DNA of 18,266 nt, taken from positions 1 through 18,266 of the forward strand of contig PMUF01000248.1 in assembly GCA_003167015.1 (NCBI GenBank), written 5' to 3'. Below, piece after piece: positions 7,097-14,191 of this stretch. The DNA comes from Chitinophagaceae bacterium (GTDB lineage Bacteria; Bacteroidota; Bacteroidia; Chitinophagales; Chitinophagaceae). The position numbers were made by a program, and so were the translations under genes. How positions within the stretch are numbered: the first letter of the stretch is position 1; the number at the start of each line of letters is the position of its first letter. The notes under the pieces are model-generated. The model made no database searches and was not told where the DNA came from. It saw nothing but the letters and a program-made list of their open reading frames with translations.

Positions 7097-7180
7097 CTTC
7101 GATAGTAACGGTGAGCTGCCCGTCACTGCCCGCTGGAAGTTACCGCCACAGCCAGAAAGTTGGCGGTCATTATCTGGAAT

Positions 7181-7345
7181 ATGATAACCAAAACTCAGCC
7201 ATACCGGCAGCCCAACTTTGAATTGCTGCTGGAGAAACGAAAATATGCCCAGGTTAAGAATATCAAATCGAGACTCTTCAGGCTAAATCTTTCTGATAGC
7301 GAGATGATGGAATTGTTTCAAAAAACTTCATTTCCATCAACTTAG
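7181..7345 (+). CDS. Doubtful 54-aa hypothetical ORF
   Basis: ATG 7181 to TAG 7343-7345. The product is basic, with a stretch NIKSRLFRLNLSDSEM. I do not recognise it. The codon pattern is not clearly non-coding, but there is no promoter match, no recognised domain and the neighbourhood contains gene debris. It may be a fragment rather than a gene. The rest of 6906-7367 holds the 16-bp palindrome, the PIN relic and nothing else I can identify. Confidence 0.22.
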   Translation: MITKTQPYRQPNFELLLEKRKYAQVKNIKSRLFRLNLSDSEMMELFQKTSFPST

Positions 7346-7367
7346 GCTTGGTTGTACAGAAAAACAT

Positions 7368-8075
7368 TTATCTATAATTAGCAATCTTAATCAATTTTTT
7401 TACGTCCAGCACAATGATCTTCCTGCCCTTCGTCTCCACCGTACCCTCCGCTTTAAACTCCGATAGCATCCGCACCACATTCTCTCTTGCCGTCCCTACC
7501 AGGCTGGCCAAATCATCACGGCTCATATTAATCTCCACCGGCATACCCGGTTCAAAATTGACTTTATATTTCTCACGGATCACTATCAATTGAAGGGCCA
7601 ATCTTTCCCTGACAGATTTTTGTGCAAACAAAGTAAGACTGTTTGCCATTACCGCAAACTCATGGCTTAACGTTTTGAGCAGCCTCCGGTTCAAGACGTC
7701 AGACTGTTTGATCGCCTCCAAAAAATCTTCTTTCGGTATAAACGCAATGGTACTTTCCTCCAATACAGCCGCAGAATCAGGATAATTATCCGCCGCAAGA
7801 ATCGCATGATACCCCAACAATTCCCCCGTATTAGCCACATAAATAATCTGCTCCTTGCCCTCCAAATCTACCTTGTATTTCTTTACCTTTCCATTCACTA
7901 TATAAAAGATACCGGACGGGTATCCGCCCTCCCGAAAAATAATCTCTCCTTTTTTATAAACTTGTTCCGACTTTCGAGACATCAGTATTTCCAAATCGCT
8001 TACAGGCAAATCCTCCAGGATGGATTCACTTTCAAAATCCCATTTGTCGATAGGAAAAATGCCTTTTATACTCAT
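7368..8075 (-). CDS. Crp/Fnr family transcriptional regulator
   Basis: 235 residues from ATG 8075. The frame is open to 8264, but the extra N-terminus overlaps the divergent promoter and gene and does not fit the family. Residues 35-125 form the cyclic-nucleotide-binding beta-roll (KKGEIIFREG, GIFYIVNGKVK, GELLG at 84-88). Residues 126-165 are the dimer helix, and 184-223 the winged helix (MSRDDLASLVGTARENVVRML). There is no cysteine anywhere, so it is not an Fe-S FNR-type oxygen sensor. At 99-102 it has PDSA where cAMP-binding CRP has an Arg-Ser-Ala motif, so cAMP binding is doubtful and the ligand is unknown. It is divergent from the methyltransferase-DUF983-SulP operon. A candidate box (8103-8116) lies between them, which suggests it controls both. 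Confidence 0.9.
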   Translation of the reverse strand: MSIKGIFPIDKWDFESESILEDLPVSDLEILMSRKSEQVYKKGEIIFREGGYPSGIFYIVNGKVKKYKVDLEGKEQIIYVANTGELLGYHAILAADNYPDSAAVLEESTIAFIPKEDFLEAIKQSDVLNRRLLKTLSHEFAVMANSLTLFAQKSVRERLALQLIVIREKYKVNFEPGMPVEINMSRDDLASLVGTARENVVRMLSEFKAEGTVETKGRKIIVLDVKKLIKIANYR

Positions 8076-8083
8076 ATATAAGA

Positions 8084-8091
8084 CAAATCTA
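8084..8091 (-). promoter_or_regulatory. Possible crp/fnr-gene -7 promoter element
   Basis: On the minus strand TAGATTTG (8091-8084) is a full TAnnTTTG match 8 bp upstream of ATG 8075, which implies a nearly leaderless mRNA. The FNR-like box at 8103-8116 would lie at the -33 region, fitting autorepression. Confidence 0.42.
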
Positions 8092-8102
8092 TTGTTTAAA
8101 AA

Positions 8103-8116
8103 TTGATATAAGTCAC
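8103..8116. promoter_or_regulatory. FNR-like operator box, TTGAT-N4-GTCAC
   Basis: The dyad TTGAT (8103-8107), ATAA, GTCAC (8112-8116) resembles the FNR/ANR consensus TTGAT-N4-ATCAA. Its centre (8109.5) is about 62 bp before the predicted methyltransferase start and about 30 bp before the predicted crp start. These positions would suit activation of one and repression of the other. A near copy occurs at 17107-17120. Binding is inferred, not shown. Confidence 0.45.
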
Positions 8117-8160
8117 TTTTTTTAGTGATAAGCATTACCGGACAGCGATAGTCACTACAG

Positions 8161-8168
8161 TACCTTTG
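8161..8168 (+). promoter_or_regulatory. -7 promoter element of the methyltransferase-DUF983-SulP operon
   Basis: TACCTTTG is a full TAnnTTTG match 31 bp upstream of ATG 8200, with a leader of about 26 nt. The expected -33 position has no TTTG or TTG, so activator dependence is plausible given the regulator gene and box upstream. Confidence 0.52.
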
Positions 8169-8199
8169 CATCAAGTATCTTCTATCAAAAGAAAAGTAT

Positions 8200-8802
8200 A
8201 TGCCGCCAGTAAAAACAATATCAACAAAAGACCGATACAAATCCGATGAAGCGTTTAATACCATCTACCCGTTATCCATTCAAGCGCTGGCACAGAAGCA
8301 CTGGACACCTTTGAACGTTGCCTTTAAAGTCGCCAATTTTTTAGCTGCCGAAGACGGTGTAACAATTTTAGATATTGGCAGCGGTGTAGGAAAATTCTGT
8401 TTAGCAGCTGCTCACCACACACCAAAAGCCATTTATTACGGTGTTGAACAAAGAGAGAGTTTAATCATCCATGCCAATACAGCAAAAGAGAATTTGCAAC
8501 TTAAGAATGCTTCCTTTATACACCGAAATTTTACCCAACTAAATTTAAGGAAGTACGACCACTTCTATTTTTTTAACGCTTTTTATGAGAACCTGGGCGG
8601 AACAGATAAAATCGACGACAGCATAGCTTATTCAGGAGAACTTTACAACTACTATAACCGCTATTTATATAAACAATTGCAACAAAAACCCCAAGGGACC
8701 AGGCTTTGTACGCTTTGCAGTCTTGAAAATGAAATCCCACCGGATTTTCAGCTAATAAGCACGGACGCGGATGAATTGTTAAAATTCTGGATAAAAATTT
8801 AA
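8200..8802 (+). CDS. Class I SAM-dependent methyltransferase, substrate unknown
   Basis: A 200-residue protein starting at ATG 8200. Residues 55-66 carry the SAM-binding motif I (ILDIGSGVGKFC), and YGVEQRES (80-87) provides the acidic residue at the end of the second strand (Glu83). The NFTQLNLRKYDHFYFFNAFYENL stretch (110-132) fits motifs III-IV but lacks an NPPY or DPP signature of N-methyltransferases. DIGSGVG...YGVE resembles the DOT1-like group of class I enzymes, but this is weak. The C-terminus is rich in polar residues and has two cysteines near CTLCS. It is the first gene of an operon with DUF983 (10-bp gap) and SulP. It has lower GC than the genes left of the tRNA. A link to anion transport is not obvious. 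Confidence 0.82.
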   Translation: MPPVKTISTKDRYKSDEAFNTIYPLSIQALAQKHWTPLNVAFKVANFLAAEDGVTILDIGSGVGKFCLAAAHHTPKAIYYGVEQRESLIIHANTAKENLQLKNASFIHRNFTQLNLRKYDHFYFFNAFYENLGGTDKIDDSIAYSGELYNYYNRYLYKQLQQKPQGTRLCTLCSLENEIPPDFQLISTDADELLKFWIKI

Positions 8803-8812
8803 TCGAACTATC

Positions 8813-9268
8813 ATGAATAATATTGCGAAAACCGAAACAGAGACAGCGTGTAAAGAGCCGGCAAAGGCACACAATTATTTTTGGACCATATTTAATCAAA
8901 AATGTCCGCGGTGCCGAAGTGGAAATTTGTTTCCTGATAATAACTCTTACCACCTAAGAAATTTATTCAAAATGAATGAGAGATGTCCGGTCTGTGGGCA
9001 AATAACCGAGATAGAGCCAGGGTTTTATTATGGCACAAGCTATGTCAGCTATGCCTTAACCGTTGCATTTTCCGCTTCAACATTTGTTGCCTGGTGGGTA
9101 TTAATCGGCCTTTCCACAACTGACAACAGGCTATTTTGGTGGTTGGGTATCAATGCAACCTTAATGATACTATTGCAACCCTATTTTATGCGCTTATCCA
9201 GAACCATATGGTTATCCTTTTTTGTAAAATACAATAGCAGATGGCAACAGGAAAATGACACCGCTTGA
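8813..9268 (+). CDS. DUF983 family membrane protein with two CxxC motifs
   Basis: A 151-residue protein. CPRC (31-34) and CPVC (58-61) form a likely zinc ribbon or redox pair on the N-terminal side, with the typical DUF983 phrase EPGFYYGTSYVSYAL (68-82). Two membrane helices follow at about 78-100 and 106-127, then a short basic tail. DUF983 proteins are widespread in Bacteroidota and Alphaproteobacteria, and their function is unknown. It lies 10 bp after the methyltransferase and overlaps the SulP start by 14 bp, so it is almost certainly cotranscribed and possibly translationally coupled. Confidence 0.88.
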   Translation: MNNIAKTETETACKEPAKAHNYFWTIFNQKCPRCRSGNLFPDNNSYHLRNLFKMNERCPVCGQITEIEPGFYYGTSYVSYALTVAFSASTFVAWWVLIGLSTTDNRLFWWLGINATLMILLQPYFMRLSRTIWLSFFVKYNSRWQQENDTA

Positions 9269-10994
9269 TGGGAAGGCCGTTAAATTATACGAAATGTTCA
9301 AACCTAAGATATTTGATACGCTAAAAAACTATAACCGTCAGCAGTTTGGTAAGGACCTGATGGCCGGATTAATTGTCGGTCTGGTGGCCCTCCCTCTCGC
9401 CATTGCCTTTGCGATCGCTTCAGGAGTTTCGCCCGAAAAGGGATTATATACGGCGGTAATTGCGGGGTTTATCATTTCGGCGATGGGCGGCAGCAGGGTT
9501 CAGATTGGCGGCCCAACCGGCGCCTTTATTGTCATTGTCTATGGTATTGTACAGATACATGGCATAAACGGTTTAATCATTGCCACCTTTATGGCCGGCA
9601 TCATACTTATCCTGATGGGTCTTGCCCGGCTCGGCTCCGTCATCAAATTTATTCCCTATTCCCTAATCATCGGATTCACCGGCGGCATAGCTCTTATTAT
9701 CTTTTCTTCCGAAGTGAAAGACCTTTTCGGGTTGAAAATGGGCGCCGTCCCCGCAGACTTTACAGACAAGTGGAAAAGCTACATTTTATACTTTCACACC
9801 ACGCAACTCTCAACCATTTTGATCGGAGCATCCACCATAGCCATCATTACCTTTTGGCCCAAAATTACCCGTAAAGTACCCGGCTCACTAATAGCCATCC
9901 TAATAACCACCATAGCCATGCAATGGCTGCATCTACCCATTGAAACCATCGGCAGCAGGTTCGGCGGTATCCCATCCTCCTTACCAAAACCGGTCATCCC
10001 GCACATAGATTTCGCTACCATAAAAAACCTGATCCAACCCGCGTTCACCATCGCCCTTCTCGGAGGGATCGAATCATTATTATCAGCTGTCGTATCCGAC
10101 GGAATGATCGGAGGCAATCATAAATCCAATATGGAACTCGTCGCCCAGGGGACCGCCAATATATTTTCTTCCATTTTTGGCGGCATCCCGGCCACCGGGG
10201 CCATCGCCCGTACAGCGACAAACGTTAAAAACGGAGGCCGGACGCCCGTAGCCGGAATCATCCATGCCATCACCTTGCTGCTCATACTCCTTTTCTTTGG
10301 AAAATGGGCTTCCCTCATTCCAATGGCGACACTGGCAGGCGTTTTAGTCGTCGTTGCCTATAACATGAGCGAATGGAGACACTTTCTTTCCGTATTAAAA
10401 GGGCCGCGAAGCGATACGGCCATCCTGCTTACCACCTTTCTGCTCACCGTATTTATTGACCTGACCGTAGCCATTGAGATAGGTATGATCCTCGCCGCCT
10501 TCTTATTTATGCGCAATATGATAAAATCCAGCGATGTCAGCAGCATGAAAAAAGAATTCGAAAACGGCGATGACAAAGATCTCTTGGAAAATTACAACAT
10601 CCCCCAAAATGTAGAAGTCTTTGAAATAACCGGGCCTTTATTCTTCGGCGCTGCTTATAAATTCAAAGAAGCCATGAAGTTCATTGAGAATCCCCCCAAA
10701 GTCCTCATTATCCGCATGAGGAATGTGCCTATTATCGATGCCACAGGCATCAAAACCCTCAAAGAAGTCTACAAAGAATCAGCACAAAAGGGTACGGAAT
10801 TCATACTCTCCGAAGTTCATAGCCAACAAATAGTAAAGGAACTCAAAGAAGCAAGACTGCTATTTTCAATTGGCAAAGCCAACGTAACCCATACCTTTCA
10901 GGAAGCCATTGCGCGAAGTAAAGCCATCATCAATGATTTACCCCAAACGCAGGGTATATCCCATAAAAATCTATATGAAAAATATATCAGTTAA
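9255..10994 (+). CDS. SulP family inorganic anion transporter with C-terminal STAS domain
   Basis: A 579-residue membrane protein. ATG 9255 overlaps the DUF983 gene by 14 bp; ATG 9294 (residue 14) is an alternative. The transport domain spans about 30-425: DLMAGLIVGLVALPLAIAFA (34-53), GGPTGAFIVIVYGIV (85-99), GGIESLLSAVVSDGM (270-284) and IPATGAIARTATNVKNGGRTP (311-331), all SulP hallmarks. A STAS domain follows at about 452-555 with PIIDATGIKTL (492-502). The family moves sulfate, bicarbonate, chloride or other anions, usually with Na+ or H+. The substrate cannot be read here, as there is no sulfate-assimilation or carbonic-anhydrase gene nearby. Its final 20 bp overlap the 89-aa gene. Confidence 0.95.
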   Translation: MTPLDGKAVKLYEMFKPKIFDTLKNYNRQQFGKDLMAGLIVGLVALPLAIAFAIASGVSPEKGLYTAVIAGFIISAMGGSRVQIGGPTGAFIVIVYGIVQIHGINGLIIATFMAGIILILMGLARLGSVIKFIPYSLIIGFTGGIALIIFSSEVKDLFGLKMGAVPADFTDKWKSYILYFHTTQLSTILIGASTIAIITFWPKITRKVPGSLIAILITTIAMQWLHLPIETIGSRFGGIPSSLPKPVIPHIDFATIKNLIQPAFTIALLGGIESLLSAVVSDGMIGGNHKSNMELVAQGTANIFSSIFGGIPATGAIARTATNVKNGGRTPVAGIIHAITLLLILLFFGKWASLIPMATLAGVLVVVAYNMSEWRHFLSVLKGPRSDTAILLTTFLLTVFIDLTVAIEIGMILAAFLFMRNMIKSSDVSSMKKEFENGDDKDLLENYNIPQNVEVFEITGPLFFGAAYKFKEAMKFIENPPKVLIIRMRNVPIIDATGIKTLKEVYKESAQKGTEFILSEVHSQQIVKELKEARLLFSIGKANVTHTFQEAIARSKAIINDLPQTQGISHKNLYEKYIS

Positions 10995-11244
10995 AATACC
11001 GTTCGATTCCACGCCCGATCAAACCAAAGAAGCCCTCGGGAAACTAGTGCGCGAAGTCTATAGAAACCGTTTGGGCCGCGCGCCAAGAGGGGAAGAGGAG
11101 ACAGCTTTCAAACAAACTGTCAATCCTGACAACGCAAGCATCAACGATCTCTATTTCCAGGGGAAAAAGATCGGCAGTCTAGCCACCAACTATATCCTGG
11201 ACATTCCCAGAGCAATCAATCTCGATTTTACGACAAATCCTTAA
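10975..11244 (+). CDS. 89-aa orphan protein coupled to SulP
   Basis: Start ATG 10975 (beginning MKNISVKIPFDSTPDQ) is chosen over an upstream alternative start at 10909, because the latter would lie 86 bp inside SulP. It still overlaps the SulP end by 20 bp. I do not recognise the family. The product is soluble, without Cys, signal peptide or membrane segment; the middle is basic (VREVYRNRLGRAPRGEE) and it ends LDFTTNP. Overlap with SulP suggests coupled translation, so a regulatory or accessory role for the transporter is a fair guess and no more. Its 3' end overlaps the convergent MscS gene by 17 bp. Confidence 0.72.
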   Translation: MKNISVKIPFDSTPDQTKEALGKLVREVYRNRLGRAPRGEEETAFKQTVNPDNASINDLYFQGKKIGSLATNYILDIPRAINLDFTTNP

Positions 11245-12127
11245 CCCCCTGCAGTGCCCCAGCCTTCACCAGATCAGCCCCAGCCTCCTTCTCCTCAAAC
11301 AGGATCTTCCTCACCGGCGACGCCATCCTGATCCCCACCTTGTCAAAACTATGCTTGATGGCCAGCAAAATATCGCATTTCATCGGATAAGAGGCTTCAT
11401 CCGCCCTGCACCAGGCCTCCACGCTCAACGTCACCGCGAAATTTTCGAGACTCGTCACCCGCACCGGAACGATCGATATCCCTTCCTCCTTCATAGCCTG
11501 CGTTCGATTATCGGCAAAATCCTCATGAACAACGACGATCTTCTCGATCTCTTTCATTGCCTTATCGATATCCGTTTCATAGTCCACCGACAACGTAATA
11601 AAGTTACAAACCCGCGTACTCTTCAGATCGGAATTGATGATCACCACATTACTAACCAGCGTATTCGGAATGATCATCCGTCGGTTCTGTTCATTGCGGA
11701 TGATCGTGAAACGCAGGTTGATATCCTCCACCACTCCGCTTTTCCCATTGTTCAGCTCCACATATTCGCCCACTTTGAACGGCTTATAAATATAGATAAA
11801 CACACCGCTGATCAGATTGCCGAACGTCTGCTGCGCCGCCAATCCGATAATCACCGATATAATACCCGCACTCGCCAGCAACGTCGTCCCCACCTTCTCC
11901 AGGCCCGGCAGCAGGTGCAATACCACGGTCAGCGCCAGCGTGAAGATGATCACGCTCGCCCCGTTCTTAAAAATTCGGTAATTGGAAGGATGGACATTCA
12001 TTCGCCGCGAAGAATGCAGCCAGTAACGCCCGATGGCCCGTCGCGCAAAATGAGAGAGAATGAAAGCAAGGATCAGGATCCCGGCAATCAGCAGAATTTG
12101 TTTCATGTCCATCAGGGCCGGCTGCAT
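11228..12127 (-). CDS. Small-conductance mechanosensitive channel (MscS family)
   Basis: A 299-residue inner-membrane protein. Three membrane helices lie at about 8-28, 57-74 and 81-113. The last is the pore helix, with LLASAGIISVIIGLAAQQTFGN and LISGVFIYIYKPFKVGEYV, the most typical MscS signature. A cytoplasmic beta domain (GVVEDINLRFTIIRNEQNRRMIIPN, 131-155) and alpha/beta cage follow. MscS channels release solutes during hypoosmotic shock, and length and topology match the minimal E. coli type (286 aa). Start is ATG 12127; MDMKQ (from residue 6) is an alternative. It is the last gene of the PRC-barrel operon (19-bp gap) and convergent with the SulP operon. Confidence 0.94.
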   Translation of the reverse strand: MQPALMDMKQILLIAGILILAFILSHFARRAIGRYWLHSSRRMNVHPSNYRIFKNGASVIIFTLALTVVLHLLPGLEKVGTTLLASAGIISVIIGLAAQQTFGNLISGVFIYIYKPFKVGEYVELNNGKSGVVEDINLRFTIIRNEQNRRMIIPNTLVSNVVIINSDLKSTRVCNFITLSVDYETDIDKAMKEIEKIVVVHEDFADNRTQAMKEEGISIVPVRVTSLENFAVTLSVEAWCRADEASYPMKCDILLAIKHSFDKVGIRMASPVRKILFEEKEAGADLVKAGALQGVKDLS

Positions 12128-12146
12128 AGTATAAATAATTTACCGG

Positions 12147-12845
12147 TCACACAACACTTGGCGGATCGGAAAATGCTGATGGTTCAAATAAAGCGCTTTT
12201 TTCAATTTCCGCCTTGGTTTCACTCAGATAAACGTCCGAGTCTTTCCACTCCATCTGTAGGATATGATCCACCGGCACCAGCACTTTTTTACCGTCCGGC
12301 AAACGACCCGTATCGACCACCAGGTTCAGTACCTTCCAGCTCCGGTCATCGATCACAAAATTGCAGACATGACCCAGCTCCCCGTCTATGCCATGCACAT
12401 GAAAGCCGCTAACAAAACTGGTGGCGCGCAAATGCAGATCAACCGGACTTAGGTGCTTTACATTCCGTGGAATGTTACTTACTTCTTTGATTTCCCCCAC
12501 TCCCTGCGCATAAAACCCGCTTTCCCAATACCCCTTCCAGGAATAATGACCGTACAGCTCAATTTCCTGCTGCCGGGAAACCGGTTTGTCCGTATCGATG
12601 CCCGGGCTAAGTCGAATTTGTTCCTTTGTTAAATTGACCCGGAAGACCCCGGTCATACCGCCGTCCTCCAGTAATGCCAACGGTGGGATCAGTACCTTAC
12701 GGCCCGACAGCCAATCGCCCGTTTTCAGCACCAGGTAACGCACCGTCCACGACTCATCATCGAAGTATACATCATCCACCCTGCCTGCTTCTCCATCGCT
12801 TGCTTCCATCCTGCGCCCAACCAGGCTATTGATAGTACGTTCCAT
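12147..12845 (-). CDS. Tandem PRC-barrel protein (paralogue A)
   Basis: 232 residues with two PRC-barrel repeats. The first is at about 4-60 (SDGEAGRVDDVYFDDESW, WLSGRKVLIP), the second at about 145-205 (IDGELGHVCNFVIDDRSW, GKKVLVPVDHI). Between them is a linker (NLTKEQI, IDTDKPVSRQQE, YW.SGFY) that is conserved with the neighbouring paralogue. PRC-barrels are small beta folds found in photosynthetic reaction centre H subunits and in RimM, and often in uncharacterised stress proteins. There is no signal peptide or membrane segment. It sits between the 157-aa orphan (28-bp gap) and MscS (19-bp gap). Binding partner unknown. Confidence 0.85.
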   Translation of the reverse strand: MERTINSLVGRRMEASDGEAGRVDDVYFDDESWTVRYLVLKTGDWLSGRKVLIPPLALLEDGGMTGVFRVNLTKEQIRLSPGIDTDKPVSRQQEIELYGHYSWKGYWESGFYAQGVGEIKEVSNIPRNVKHLSPVDLHLRATSFVSGFHVHGIDGELGHVCNFVIDDRSWKVLNLVVDTGRLPDGKKVLVPVDHILQMEWKDSDVYLSETKAEIEKSALFEPSAFSDPPSVV

Positions 12846-12873
12846 ACAGCCGCGTATTTAAAAGATCCGACAA

Positions 12874-13347
12874 TTACGACTCATCGCCGATCAACTGGGC
12901 TTTCGCCAGAGCGCTTTTCTTAGCCGTCGCTTTTATCGCCCATTCGATCACCTGTAAGCCCATGGCGTAGGCCAATACTTCGTGCTCCGGCGCTTTTGAC
13001 ACGGCCTCCGCCACTTTCTTCACATCCAGGCCCGGTCCCAGGTGGATGGGTAAGCTCACCGGGAGCACATCCCCCTTGCCCCCCTTCTCGTTGGTCAACT
13101 CATGGCCTGCCTGAAGCACAAATTCCGTATCCGTACTCTTTTCAATGGATTGCACCAGGACATACAGCCGCTTCAGCAACAGGGCCGTCAGCACCTGTTT
13201 ATGTTTCGGTCCCTCATTGACAATATGCTCCGTCGCCCATTGATTCAGATCCTTATCCTTGATCAGCAGATCGATCAATGCCACCGGACTTCCTACTAAC
13301 TGTACGCCTTCACTCTTATGGTGAGCCTTATCATCGTGTTTAGACAT
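12874..13347 (-). CDS. 157-aa orphan protein between two PRC-barrel genes
   Basis: Start ATG 13347. I do not recognise this protein. The first 14 residues are charged and His-rich (MSKHDDKAHHKSEG). The rest is predicted to be mainly helical and soluble, with no signal peptide, no membrane segment and no cysteine. Notable stretches are LIDLLIKDKDLNQWATEHI, GPKHKQVLTALLLKRLYVLV and a glycine/lysine-rich turn (TNEKGGKGD). The C-terminal KATAKKSALAKAQL is Ala/Lys-rich. Its position between two paralogous PRC-barrel genes with gaps of only 12 and 28 bp argues that it works with them, perhaps as a partner bound by the barrels. That is inference from context only. Confidence 0.78.
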   Translation of the reverse strand: MSKHDDKAHHKSEGVQLVGSPVALIDLLIKDKDLNQWATEHIVNEGPKHKQVLTALLLKRLYVLVQSIEKSTDTEFVLQAGHELTNEKGGKGDVLPVSLPIHLGPGLDVKKVAEAVSKAPEHEVLAYAMGLQVIEWAIKATAKKSALAKAQLIGDES

Positions 13348-13359
13348 ATATCATTATTT

Positions 13360-14088
13360 TTATCTCAAATGCAAATTGTTATCGAAAACCTTGTCTTCGT
13401 TCTCCGGATGAAAAAGGACCGACTCCTCATAAGCCGGGCTATTCTCCAGCACATCGCTGGTCACATCCACCAGCACCTTTGACGTGTCCCATTGGATCTC
13501 CTTAATATGCTTACGTGCGATCAGCACGCGCTTACCCGTCAGCCAGCTATGCATCTCAATGACCAGGTATTCAATATGCCAGGTCTCGTCATCGATGATA
13601 AAATCCCTCAAATGGCCCAGTTCCCCGTCGGTGGTTTCGATGTGATAGCCGGAAATAGCATGGGTGCTGCGCAGGTGCGGATCGCCACCAATCACCTCGA
13701 CCGGCAATGGGTTGGCAATCGAAGGCGTGACAATGCCCCGGATACCCCCCTCATAGAAACCCGTTCCCCAATAGCTCTGCCAGGGGTAATACCGATGCAG
13801 CGCTATCTCCTGCTGCCGGGAAACCGGCAAATCCGTATCGATATCCGGGCTGTTCTTTATCTGCTCTTTGGTAAGGTTGACAGGAAAGGTTCCCGACCGG
13901 TCCTTCCCCTTGATCACTGCCACCGGAGAAATAAGCACCTTCCGGCCGGACAGCCAGTTACCCGTCTTTACGACCAGGTACACGATGATCCATGCCTGAT
14001 CATCGAAATAAAACTTCGCTACTTTACCCAGCTCGCCATCCGTGCCCTCCATAGGGTTCCCGATCAGACTGTTCACATTACGATGCAT
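13360..14088 (-). CDS. Tandem PRC-barrel protein (paralogue B)
   Basis: 242 residues. It aligns with paralogue A without a gap through about residue 200; by hand count 60 of the first 100 residues are identical, including WLSGRKVLI, VNLTKEQI and PVSRQQEI. It also has two PRC repeats (TDGELGKVAKFYFDDQAW at 16-33, TDGELGHLRDFIIDDETW at 153-170). The tail after 210 differs from A and is acidic. It is the first gene of the PRC-orphan-PRC-MscS operon, start ATG 14088. The upstream 100 bp hold no full TAnnTTTG match, only a GTTTAAAC palindrome (14102-14109), so its promoter is not identified. Confidence 0.86.
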   Translation of the reverse strand: MHRNVNSLIGNPMEGTDGELGKVAKFYFDDQAWIIVYLVVKTGNWLSGRKVLISPVAVIKGKDRSGTFPVNLTKEQIKNSPDIDTDLPVSRQQEIALHRYYPWQSYWGTGFYEGGIRGIVTPSIANPLPVEVIGGDPHLRSTHAISGYHIETTDGELGHLRDFIIDDETWHIEYLVIEMHSWLTGKRVLIARKHIKEIQWDTSKVLVDVTSDVLENSPAYEESVLFHPENEDKVFDNNLHLR

Positions 14089-14191
14089 ATTGGCCCCTTT
14101 TGTTTAAACCCTACAATGTCCGCCTATTTCAACCGGTAATCGTTACATCTATCGACCGATCGTTTACATAATTCACACCTCCTTCTTTTCT

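Noticed and set aside
6736..7105. Plus-strand ORFs overlapping tRNA-Pro
   Set aside because: They read through the tRNA and its terminator hairpin and show no protein-like domain.
6716..7126. Minus-strand ORFs across the tRNA with a phrase like GRQDSNLRPLAPHASALPGCA
   Set aside because: This is the antisense translation of tRNA-Pro and its terminator, a well-known source of false protein annotations. Only the far upstream part (6980-7096) has separate meaning as a PIN relic.
8113..8128. Inverted repeat TCACT-TTTTTT-AGTGA
   Set aside because: It has 5-bp arms around a T-run and overlaps the better FNR-like dyad. It may contribute to the site, but alone it is too weak to name as an operator.
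8076..8264. 63-residue N-terminal extension of the Crp/Fnr protein
   Set aside because: It covers the divergent promoter region and the start of the methyltransferase gene, and is not part of the Crp/Fnr fold.
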